Origin: Scleroderma bovista | Taxonomy: Eukaryota; Basidiomycota; Agaricomycetes; Boletales; Sclerodermataceae | Length of the DNA stretch: 64,000 bases | Assembly (NCBI GenBank): GCA_037178675.1 | Contig: JAYMGJ010000271.1 | Span: 60,033 to 124,032, forward strand | Direction: 5' to 3' | In this document: piece after piece, positions 46,846 through 57,130 of the stretch | Layout: every line of letters begins with the position of its first letter | Position numbering within the stretch: the stretch's first letter is position 1 | Program-made: the position numbers and the translations under genes | The notes under the pieces: model-generated | What the model saw: the letters and a program-made list of their open reading frames with translations, nothing else | What the model was told of the DNA's origin: nothing | The model's database searches: none

Positions 46846-47326
46846 TGACAGATTAAATTGTAAAAGCATGGTTTGCTCGGAATGCATTCTGACGAATAGA
46901 TAAGAACGTGTGTGTGAAGCATGCAGATAGGCACAAGGTGAAAGAGAACACAGTACTAGTGTCTGCCTTGCGATGACATTCGCGCGAACGGCATGGACAG
47001 GAGTGTTTATGCCGGGAAACAAATCCTTTGGACGATGGAGAATGTCAATTGTACCGTCGCTGACGATGTTGACTGTGACGGTTTTACACGCCCCAAAACT
47101 GATTGGCTCCTATGTAAAAAACTTGGACTGTGTATATGTTTTGGTCGCGGATTAGTGCACCATCACGGTGGTCGTTCCGACCTGCCGCCCTCCAAGTACC
47201 AAAATCATAAGTCGAAACGCCAAAGTTGGCCTGCTAAGATAGCCGAGACGCGAGGCTCGCGTCTCCTAGAAGATAGACAATTCAAACCCAGCTCGCGATA
47301 CCTTCTGACATTACTTATCCACCATA
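46846..47326. other. 5' flank of the NTPase-nuclease gene
   Basis: Unique sequence starting where the SAMHD1-like copy stops. No repeat, open gene or clear TATA box was identified; it should contain the promoter of the gene at 47327. Confidence 0.4.
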
Positions 47327-50220
47327 ATGATCGATGAACCCACAGACCTGGAGTACGTTGAAGACGACTTTGAAGAGGGAGCCCACGAAAAACTGGACAA
47401 GGAGCTTGGTGTCTTTTCCTTAGTAATTTCCCAACAGTTCGACTTGTTCGCAGCCCTCCTCCTTGCTGCTATTGTTAACCAGTCGGGAGATCGCCTGCTC
47501 GCCAAGTATCTCAATGTCTCTGAATGCGAAACAATCGTGAAGAGTGAGCCCAGGCTCCGAAATATGTTATCAGATGGCTCGAAGAATGGATACAAGTCTG
47601 TGCGGCTTTTGAGTAAGAACTTGTCTGTATCCAGTGATTTCATATCTGATCCCCCCATTGTAGAACTGCTTCGACCAAGTAAGTATCAATCCAAGATCTC
47701 GTGGAAATTACATTAACATTGAGTTTTTGAAGAGCCTGTTGCTACGGATCTCAAGTGCGCACCACGCGGTGCGCTGTCTGTTCTATTTAAGACGTTTCAT
47801 TCACTTCTTTACATGACTAGCTACTGAAAACGCTTGGGAATGGAAGTATGTTGGGGAGGGTGCACACATTCTCTGGGCTCATATACAAGAATGCTTCAAC
47901 ATGCGTCCGTTCGATCCAAATCGACATTTTTATGCGAAATACTCCGCCATTATTCAATCTTCGGGAATGGGTAAATCTCGCGCCGTCGATGAAATGAGCA
48001 AATTCCACTTCGTGATCTCTGTTAACCTCCGGGAACTTGACTCAACCGGTATTCCTACTTTTTCATTCCTACTTCTCCCTTCAATGCTGAATGTTCTCAA
48101 CTCCAGGATATCCTCCTTCAGACGGTCCAGCACATGATTATCTCTGTGGGAGTGCAACACAAGTAGACGCTTTCCTTCGGAGCTGCTCATTCCTCCACGG
48201 GTTATTTGTTCAGACGGTTTCTGTTCTGAAGGATATCAAGGAACCTACTGCCGAAAGATTTTGGAACTATATGAAGGAGAGCATGAGGTTCGGAGCCCAT
48301 GGTCCACAGAGGAAGGGATTCTTTGGTGCCGTCAAAACCCTTGCTGAGGTATGAAATGCTACTTGTTGAATTCCTCCTAGCTTACGGGACGTGCAAGGAC
48401 CTTTATTGCGACTATTCGGTGTATTTCTTTACTAAAAAGCGCCAATTGAACGGCGATGTGGATCAAATGTTACTCAACAAGGCCTTTCCATTGCGTAAGC
48501 CGTTTGAAGAGCTATGCAAAGCCCTCGGAGATGGGAAATCAAACGCATCCGAGTATCCATTGATCGTCCTCGCATTCGATGAAGTCCATACCTTGGCAAA
48601 GCCAGAGGACAACGATTCATGGTCACGCTTGGGCGAGATGTGTCGTGCAATACGAGGACTCAGTACCTTACCACTTTTCACGCTCTTTCTTTCGACTTCT
48701 GGCACCTTGTTTGGGATCACCCCTAACCCAGGACTTGATGTCTCAGCCAGAATGCTCCTCCAAGGGGAAGATATGTTGCCATTCTGTGAGCTCGGTTTCG
48801 ACAAGTTCGCGAATTACTTAGACTTCCGCGAAACGGTCAAGCTTTCGCAAATTGCATCCGAGGAGCACTTGACATCATATGGTCGACCTTTGTGTGTGCT
48901 AAATGCTCACAGTATTCCATTCCAGCTAACCTTCCCCCCAGATTCCCTCTTGTATACTTGCAGGGACAACAGGACACAATATTCCTCTTCGCAGCCCAGA
49001 AGCTGCTGGGTGGCACTCCATATACACGTCAACCTCTCTTAGCCCCGCAAAAGCTTGGGTGTCTTGCTCAACGAATCCCTATCGAATTTCTCTCCTCTGT
49101 GTATGCCTCGCAGTCATCAGATTTGGAGAAGGAGCAAGTCCGTTCCCATATGCGGGTCGTTCTCAAGGTTGATGGTAGCCTCGAGACCATGGTCACTACA
49201 TCACCTTCTGAACCAGTGCTTTCAGAGGCGGCATACTTCGTGATGACTACCCAAGCGCAGTTCAACCCTCCTCAGGCATTGCAGAGCATTCTAAATGGGA
49301 TTGAAGTGAACAAAGGCGAGCTAGGAAAATTGATAGTGGCACTACTTTTCACCATGGCGCGCGACGAAGCAGTGGGGCCTGCTGACGAGTTTGGTCGACC
49401 TCCCAACAACCAGCGATGGTGCAGCCTCACTGGACTGCTAACATCTCTCTTTTGTACTCCCGCTGCTACCTCCAATGATCATGTTAGCGTCGTTACCTCC
49501 CAAGGATGGCACTTCGGTCACTTCTTAGCAGAGGGCCCAAATCAAACGATGTCATCTCTGACCAACACGTTCAAAGACAGCAAGGTTTATTTCACTCATT
49601 TCGTCAAAGTTCATCAGCAGGCACTCGTTCACGTTGAATATCTCATGCGTTTGATGGCCCGAGGCGCTGCAGTGCTATGCGTGAGTGATCAGCCTGCTGT
49701 CGACGGGATCATCCCCTTTCTGTTCGAAGGCGATGAAATAAGATCAGACAATATCGGGGTTATCATGTTTCAAGTCAAGAATGATGTGAAATATTCCAAC
49801 TCCCCACAGTTGAATCTTTTCTATGCTATGGACCCTTGCTCCCTCGGAATCGCCAACGTCCCCGTCATCCGGATCGTGTTTGCTCTCGCCGCAAACACTC
49901 CCAGTCTCACTCTCGTGGACTATAATACCCTTACAACCAGGAAAGATCGTCCCAGTCTTGTACACGTGGAGTCTACTGGTACAACCAAGAAAGGTTACAC
50001 CACATATGATTTTTGGGTTTCTGGCCTCTCCGAAAAGGTCTTGGTTCCGGTTAAGAAGGAACCGGGTTCTTGGGACAGCATCTTGCAGGCATCTTATGCC
50101 TGGGAAATGATCTACTCTGACCTCTCAAAACTTCGTACGGCACATCGTAGGTCCATGAACCCTGGAGCTGCAGTTGACAGTGAGTTTTGGTGCAATTGGT
50201 GCAATCTTGTTTCCTTGTAG
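47327..50220 (+). CDS. NTPase with C-terminal PD-(D/E)XK nuclease-like domain, apparently intact
   Basis: Exons 47327-47678, 47821-48048, 48107-48348, 48398-48891 and 48942-50220 total 2595 nt (864 codons plus stop) with all phases consistent. The NTPase domain has Walker A SSGMGKSR (Lys169, Ser170), VNLRELDSTGYPPSDGPAHDY, and Walker B YPLIVLAFDEVHTL (Asp335, Glu336). A LSTSGTLFGITP stretch follows in the sensor position. The C-terminal domain shows PAVDGIIPFLFEGDE and IGVIMFQVKND, that is Asp693 and Gln716-x-Lys718, a nuclease-type core. NTPase-nuclease fusions of this kind occur in the Crinkler/RHS-like effector class and in related transposon-derived proteins; membership is inferred. A GTGAGT at 50179 could be a donor to a further exon lost to the dispersed repeat at 50285. 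Flanked by inverted EPL1/SAMHD1-like copies. Confidence 0.75.
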
Positions 50221-50284
50221 CATGCTATTATTTTGTGTATTTCTCTTTGTTGGAAATTTTCCATTTTTATTACAATGATGTATA

Positions 50285-50640
50285 TTGATGCTAACCAATA
50301 TCTTAACAACTTCTTGTAGAATATTCCTGTTTTTAGGTACTGTACAAATGTGGATTGAATATTCAACACTATTAAAGGTGGTACTGGGGGAAAGTGGGAA
50401 TAGGGCAAAGTTATGCAAGTCAGTGGCATGTCATTCCCATGCTGTGTGACAAGCTTGTTACAATGTAGTGACATGATGTCCAGGTGCAACCCTGTATGAG
50501 TCTTGGACTCTTGGTGACTCATCCATGTTATATTCTTGGAATTGAACTCCTGAAACAGCCAGCATCACATGCAAATGGGGGATGTTGAACTCAGATGCAC
50601 ACATATCATTATGACATTGTAGGATGGATACTAGAGGCAT
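50285..50640 (-). repeat. Dispersed repeat, copy B
   Basis: Inverted relative to copy A at 38717-39010, with the same blocks (GGGGATGTTGAACTCAGATG, GACTCATCCATGTTATATTC, TCTTGTAGAATATTCCTG). It begins about 65 bp after the stop of the NTPase-nuclease gene. Confidence 0.75.
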
Positions 50641-50828
50641 ATAGTAGGTAAAATCATGGCACTTCAACCAGGTATAGTACAAAAAGCATTCTGCAGAACG
50701 AGTCATCCATGGGAACATATCAATGTGCAGTCTAAGTATGGAGAAAGATGTAGAGAGCCGCACAAGAGGTATGAGAGCTCAAAAGGGCATGCGGCGGATT
50801 ATGCATATTGTAATTGTTGCCATCATAG

Positions 50829-52480
50829 CTAGCGGGAAGACGACCCCGAAGCAAGTCGCAGGCTCTTCGGAGGAGGAGCACCCTCCATCGTATCGCTGAC
50901 GTCTCGTGTGCGCTTGCTCCTCGGCTTCCTCGAAGGCGACGGGTCTCGGAAGTTCAAAGGCACAGTTGTGAACTGGTTATCCGAGAAACTCGGCGTGCGG
51001 CCGACTGTGCGGCCGCGGGCTCCCCCAGGGGTGGATGATCTTGCCGACTGGCCAGCAGCTGCACGAAGCTCAGCCAGCGAGCCGAGGCTCGCGTTACGTG
51101 AGGACGAGCGGGGTGTACCTGGCGACTCCGTTCCAGTCCCCAGAGTCCATATCTTGATCATTAAATCGGGGTCTTCCTGTTCTGCTTCGTCATGCGGATG
51201 CTCGTCACCTATATCGGACGGTTGGAGCATCTTGAGGATCTGCCGGTATGCGGCCTGTACTAGTCCGAAGAACTTGCACTCCTTGGTATATATCCGGAGC
51301 CAGACCTCTGCAAATGACCTGGGCATGGAGAGCGAAATGACGCTGTAGTCTGCCTTACGACCCACTGCCAGCGACCTAAATGCGTGGATAGGAAACAAGC
51401 ACATGGAAAAGCTCACCATCTGATTGTTGCTTCGAATAGAATGTGACTTCGTCCAGAGGGTTATTGGGGCCCCTGCCATAGTGGAGGACGGACAGTCCTA
51501 CCGCGACATGGTCTACAGTGAGCCGGGCGACCAGTTCTTCGTCGACTCCGCAACTTCAACAATTCGGGCAGGAGTCACATTCTGCCTGCTCGACGTCAAC
51601 AATTGGGCGTGGAGCAGACCAAACTTAACTTACTTATCTACATCCAATCCATTACGATTATTGGCCACAATCTCGAATAGGAACGGCTTCTCCGTCCCAA
51701 GACTATGGGCTGGTCAACGGGTTTTCTGAGGTTACCGTTGCACGTGATACTTACGGACAACGTGTCTTATCGCCTGCAATCAATGCTTTGACGATGGAAA
51801 TCTCCTCTGGTGTCATGTCGAGGAGATAGGTATCCACCATATCATCTTGGATGCGTCTTCATGCTTCCACTTTTTACCTGGACTACAATATCTCTAGCTT
51901 TCAGACTTGCAGACAAGTGTATATGCTACTCACAATGCTTTTGGTATGAAAACACCGTCCCAGAGGTGCGACCAGGGACCGTGGCCAAGATCGTGACAAA
52001 GTCCGGCTAGTTCAACGCACTTAATGTCTTGTTCTGAGATACCTAACTGCGGCTGACTATCTCGGAGATGCGTCGCCATGAGTCTTGCCAGGTGGCCAGC
52101 ACCTGTGGGGATAAGGCTCTTGTCAACACATGTTACAAAAGGGATGGAGTAAACCGTACCAAGGCAATATTCAAAACGATTGTGAGATGCGCCTGGGAAT
52201 ACGTAGTACGAAACTCCAAGCTGTTTGATGTATCTCAACCGTTGGAAGTGTTTTCTTCGAAATATGCGCGCCCGTCAGACCTAGTGGGGAGAATTCGGAT
52301 CGAGTAGACTCACGCATCGATGAAGGAGCAAATCCATGGCAAAAGCGATACTTTTCACCAAATTTTAACGTGCCTTGCAAACTAAACAGATGTACCATAG
52401 TCGTTCGCCCAGTCCTTGAATCTTCTTATACTTGGGAGCTGGTTTGGCGCGGATGTCGCTGAAGGCCCGATCTGGCTCAT
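50829..52480 (-). pseudogene. SAMHD1-like HD-domain gene, copy 2, with internal deletion
   Basis: Minus-strand exons: 52480-52396 (MSQIGPSATS..RRFKDWANDYG), 52350-52314, 52254-52160 ([31 protein letters not shown]), 52102-51934 ([18 protein letters not shown], the HD motif). Then a block with KKWKHEDASKM / ALIAGDKTRCP, EKPFLFEIVANNRNGLDVDK, and after a gap LTVDHVAVGLSVLHYG and SFAEVWLRIYTKECKFFGLV. A Ser/Arg-rich tail ends at 50829. Family members (dNTP triphosphohydrolases) have about 200 residues between DVDK and the C-terminal domain; these are missing. A 2-nt insertion near 51855 also breaks the frame. The catalytic HD pair is still encoded. Confidence 0.75.
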
Positions 52481-52784
52481 GATAGAACGGTCCCCGAAGC
52501 CTAGGAAAGAGAAGTAGAAATCGCTGGTGATTCGACGACAGAGATTGGTGGGAGAGAAGGTCGATTTGCCGGCCTCCTGGCGGTGGTGTGAGTGGATGGA
52601 CGAGGCAAGCTTCGATTTGCCCCTGCTCGGTCCTCGCGCGTATGCATCACGTGAGATGTCTAGTGAGCCCTTCGCGGCGAATTGAGAATCCTTCAAGAAG
52701 TGGCAATTTGAAATCAGCCTCATTGCACCACCACCAGTCCGTCGGTCGGACCACGCGCATCGCCGTCGCTGACAAGGCTCCTGC

Positions 52785-53921
52785 TGCATTTATCCGATCT
52801 ACGGTACCGCTCATTGGAGGCAGCCCGACGCATACGCACGATTCTCATACACAGTCGAGGAGTCCAGTGCAAGTGCCATCATCGATGGCTTCTCCTATTC
52901 CATGGACGAACGGGACAAGGAGCCTCGGGGAGAAGGCACCCGTGCACAAGGTATCCTTTCAACATCCGGATCGATAACGCAGTGCCAAGGCGAAAGGCAA
53001 GGAACCGGTGCTCAGCCTGTCGCCATCTCGGATTCTAGACGAGTTTGAATTCGTAATGGGGATCTTTGAGAAGGTCACCCATGACAAGACCCCGTTCCTC
53101 CATACCGTACGTATTCTGTTGCTCATCGCATGTAAATGGTGACTGATCGCCTGTTAATAGAGCGTATAGTCTTGCATGCCTTTCCCCCCTTCTCAGACTA
53201 CCAAAATGTCTTTTCTTCGCTGTTACCAGCATCCACGTTTGCTGCTTTGGCAGTACCAGCTTGAATGCCTCCACCAGCACGACTACTGCGCTTGGCAATG
53301 GCAGTCTATCCACATTGGCGCGAACGCAGGACTGAGCGGGGTGGCCATAGAATCATCCCAACGCTGAATGTCAGTTTCCCAACTCAGACACTCGACGACC
53401 CTTCTTATAGTCACTTTTATAGTTCGACGAGGCGGACACCAACAATGAGTCGTACATGTGCTTCCGTCGCAGAGAGATCAAGTCCGTGCGGAGAACTCGC
53501 GCCTCTCAAGCCACTTCTTCCGACAAACTATTCCGTTTGCAAGTGGAGCTTGCACATGCCCATGTGACAAAGGACAATGCGAGAAAAGGCTTGAATTTGC
53601 CGAACTTAAACGCAAGTTCCCATCGCTGAGCACGAAAGACGAAGACGAATTGTTACACAACAAGGAGGACTTGGTGACGAAGCCCAGGACCGAAGCCGTT
53701 GGGTATGTCGAATCTCCCTGATCCAAGTCACCTGATAACGTCCTTTCAGTCGTCTACTGGGACTCAAGCTTCGTGCTAGGGATAGTGATGTGGCGTCGCC
53801 AATAGTAGCTATGGAAGTCGTTATCCGGTCGAAGGAGCGACTCAGTGAGAGTGACCGCGGCTACGAGGATGTCGTGGAGGTGTGTTTCACTTACAATAAC
53901 ACTTCTTCAGGTGTTACTGTC
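52785..53921 (+). pseudogene. EPL1-like: Enhancer of polycomb-like (EPL1) gene, copy 2, decayed
   Basis: The plus strand reads YTVEESSASAIIDGFSYSMD and RDKEPRGEGTRAQG, then (frame-shifted near 53030) DEFEFVMGIFEKVTHDKT, an intron (53111-53160), MPFPPFSDYQNVFSSLLPAS, MPPPARLLRLAMAVYPHWRE, GGHRIIPTLN, and then DEADTNNESYMCFRRREIKS with VRRTRASQATSSDKLF. ELKRKFPSLSTKDEDELL and, after an intron, RARDSDVASPIV follow. This is the EPL1 N-terminal domain in family order. Several frame changes and stops (TAG after PSV, TGA after VPA) make it a pseudogene. Homology with copy 1 stops at 53921, where a repeat also found at 58680-58947 begins. Confidence 0.75.
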
Positions 53922-54188
53922 TTTTTCAGGCAAGTTGACCTGTGGGAAAATATTAGTAAAAAACACGCCTCACCTTTCATCGTCCATATCTCCTCGACGC
54001 CTCACCGGAATTCGAAGAAGATTATACCGTTCGACTCGTACAAGTCCAGAGAATCTGTCCTGGGTCGTCCGGTGGCCAAAATTGAAACTTTTCTTATCTC
54101 GGAATTTCAGAGCTTCGGGATCTCCTGTGCCAGTAAGTGCCAGCGATGAGCGTTGATCCAGCACTCATCTCTGCTTTGCAGACATGCG
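53922..54188 (+). repeat. 265-bp module shared with the mariner 5' end, copy A
   Basis: It runs from CTGTCTTTTTCAGGCAAG to TTTGCAGACATGCGACG and is about 90 percent like the minus strand of 58947-58680. It includes a GTAAGT..TTTGCAG intron. Both copies are preceded by TTA. It cuts the EPL1-like copy 2 after TTCAGGTGTTA. Confidence 0.8.
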
Positions 54189-54513
54189 ACGACGTGGCGG
54201 TGATGCTGGGACGGAGTATACGCATCAAGATGTGGCGCCTGACAATGAGAGCAAGGACAACTTACTCATTGCGTGCATTGGCACGCGTGGGTTGCGGTAC
54301 CAGGATGCCAATCAAGCAATGCCATATGGAAGCTCGGGACTGCGCTCGCCTAGCGTTGGTGCACCTGCATACACGGATGAGGGGGAGTCTGGATGGGGAT
54401 CGGAGTGGGACAAGAAGGGCGCGAGCGGTAGAATTGGTCCTAGTGCTGGAGGCTCACTTCTGCCCATGAAGGAAGGCGGGATGAGCATACTAGGTTCCAC
54501 ATTTTGTTTATGA
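54189..54513 (+). other. Open reading frame after the shared module, unrecognised
   Basis: An ATG at 54184 within the shared module opens a 109-codon frame rich in Gly, Ser and Asp (YGSSGLRSPSVGAPAYTDEG). It could be an exon of a gene using the module's intron acceptor, or chance. No family was recognised, and nothing was seen in 54514-54617. Confidence 0.3.
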
Positions 54514-54617
54514 ACGTAGTCATGCATCACCTTATCAGTATCTCATGTTGTAGCATCAAGTGCAAATCAGACTATATCAATCACAATGACATCAAAAACT
54601 AGTAAGGTGATATTATC

Positions 54618-57086
54618 CTATGACTGGTGAGGCAAAATAAAATGTCCTGACTTCACGGCCTCCATGTCTTCATCAGCATACTGCATTATGAGGATGGCAG
54701 TTCCAAGGTCAATGTTGAGTATGTCCTGTAGGTTTGACAGCTTGAGATAATTCAGTGTAAGCTGAGATAAACGAATAAATCCATTGGCCTTCATGATGGG
54801 CCCATATGGCGAGAAGATAAGTCTGTCTTTGTTCCACTGCTCGTGCTGATCAAGGTACATGAACCAGCTGACGAGGTCCGGTGCAAGCACATCTGGGGTG
54901 CCTGATGCAGCTGGGGATGGGGATGGTTCAGAGCACATGGCAGGGCGGGCCTGGTGGGTAATGTTGAAATTCCTACTCGATCACTACCATTCTTTGGTAC
55001 TTACTGATAGTTTCCTTATTGGTGCAACGAGCATCCTTACATAAGCACAGACTATTTTCATCCATTCAAGGATTCCTTTCACCTCAGTGTTCCAAGATGA
55101 ATCACTGAAGTAAGATACCAGTTACACACTCATTTACTTAGTACTAACCTACTTAAGTTTGCCTCTGAGCTAGGTTAGTTATATCTAGTGTTCCAAGATG
55201 AATCACTGAGTTTGCCTCTGAGCTAGCTAGTTCCCTGTGCACGAGCCATCTAACAAAAGGGAAAACACTCCATTACCCCCTTGATAACCTGGTGGACCCC
55301 ATGGTGACAGGTAAGGGAAGGGAGGATATCCATATCCACCATGATATGTTGGATGATCTGTATGCATGGGTGGAGGGGCTGGAGGCTGGGCCCATGTTGA
55401 GCGGGCACATGGCCTAGCATTGAGGCTTAGCGTGGGGGGTTTCCTCTCGATTGTTGCATTTTCATCCATCTGTTGTGCTGGCAGTAAGAGCACGGCACAA
55501 ATTCAAAAATAAGACATACCATCTCGAATGCCCAATACGAAATATTTGCAAGAGTCAACACATAACACATGTTGCTCCCACTTTGAGAGTAACAGTGTAT
55601 GGGACTGTCAGTACCTTTGGAGTGAAGCGGGCGAGTCCAATGCTTTTTGAGTTCACCAATCAACTCTTCATGATGACTTGTCCCTCCCAGTTGGCTACTG
55701 CCAGGTAATAAGTTCTGCTTAGACTTTCTTGCAGCAGTTGTGCCCTAAGATGGATTGAAATGATGAATGGGGGATTCAAAGAGTAACAACCTTCGACTCA
55801 CACCTTTGCCAATGGATGGCTCAACTGAACGGTCCTCGATGGCACCTGTGTCTTCAAAGAGCACACAGATGCTCTTGAGTGCACGATTTGATGGCTTTCC
55901 ATTGGCGAGAAGTGGTGGCACAATTAGGGTTCACATTCTTGTCTTGAATAAAGCAAGTTCATCATCTGTGTGGATCAAGGTGGCTCCTGTTTGTGCCTTG
56001 TCAGAATCCAATTGATACTGTAAAGAAATGCACCCATGGTAACGGTTTAGCTTCTCTGCAACAGATGAACAAATCTCATCAAGAGTGGTGGTAGACAATA
56101 TCACAAATGGTGCATTTGCACCATCTGGTCGGCGAACAGCACATTGGATGTCAAAAGCTAGGGAAATAAAGAACATCAATACAGTGTATAACTCAATGGC
56201 CTGTGAAATGACTTACAACAGTTTAGAGGATCATATGCAGGCATCACAGGCATTCCTGATCTATGCTGCTGTTTCTGTTTGGTGGGCACACATGGTACTG
56301 TTGGCTTGTGATGTTGCTGGGCATTGAGGAAACTTGTGACTTCGTCTTCTGTCTCATCAGAGTCTCTGTCCGACTGATTATCACTTGAATTGCTCGAGAC
56401 ATTAATATCAAACTCTTCACCATCCTCACACCCATCCAGCCCCATATCAAAGTCCCCTGGACCACCCTTAGACAAAGCACCCAGCCACTCGCCTGCACCC
56501 TGGACATTGTCTGAAGGATATGAGTCGATGTCAAAGTCAAATGGGTCACCCTCAATTTCAGGTATAGAGTCCAGATGTTGGCTACCATGTACTGGTGGCA
56601 CACTTGTCTGAGCATCCGATGGTGTATGGTCTCATGACTCTGACTGACGTTGCCGCTTGGCCTCATGTTGGGAGGGGCTAGGACCTTGTCGTTTCTGTGA
56701 GCGCATTTTCATAGTAGCCGGTTGGGTTTGAACACGAGTATTCCATCTTCCTTGAACTTGAATCTGGCTGAGCTCTGGGTGATCAGCATCAGGCGGAATG
56801 CTGGAACCACGAGCAGGGTGCGTGCAGCTTTCTAGAATAACACATTCATCAGCATGACCACTGCTGATGCATCTTTCACAGGCATCTGAACCAGGAGTGT
56901 GAACACATCAGGTCTTGCACATCCGACAATTCGAGCATGCGCCCCATGTAGTAGCACCTACTAAGGAATAAATAGTACATTCATGGTCATAACACTGAAG
57001 CACTTACCTGCAGTGGGTGCAGCTACTTGAACAGGCACTTGAATAGATTCACTTGTTGGATTGGACTGAGTTTTTTTGCACTTCAT
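54618..57086 (-). pseudogene. Zn2Cys6-type protein with SAM-like C-terminus, decayed
   Basis: Minus-strand exons: 57086-57008 (MKCKKTQSNP), 56960-56217 (zinc cluster CSNCRMCKT-stop-CVHTPG and CERCISSGHADEC, an acidic middle DRDSDETEDEVTSF), from 56157 (FDIQCAVRRPDGANAPFVIL, KLNRYHGCISLQYQLDSDKA), a block near 55550-55690 (ELKKHWTRPLHSKGTDSPIH), a Pro/Tyr-rich block (55493-55227), and a final block DVLAPDLVSWFMYLDQHEQW ending LGTAILIMQYADEDM (54938-54618). I recognise this layout from a multicopy mushroom family, probably DNA-binding. TGA at 56908-56910, 56632-56634 and 55931-55933 replace Arg codons. A local duplication (55086-55210, GTGTTCCAAGATGAATCACTG twice) sits before the last exon. Confidence 0.65.
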
Positions 57087-57130
57087 GGCCATTCAAACGC
57101 AAGGCAAGGAGTGAATGTAACACACATATT

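Noticed and set aside
48892..49042. Separate gene starting at 48892
   Set aside because: The region 48892-48941 is a 50-bp intron that joins two exons in phase; an independent start would lose the NTPase domain.
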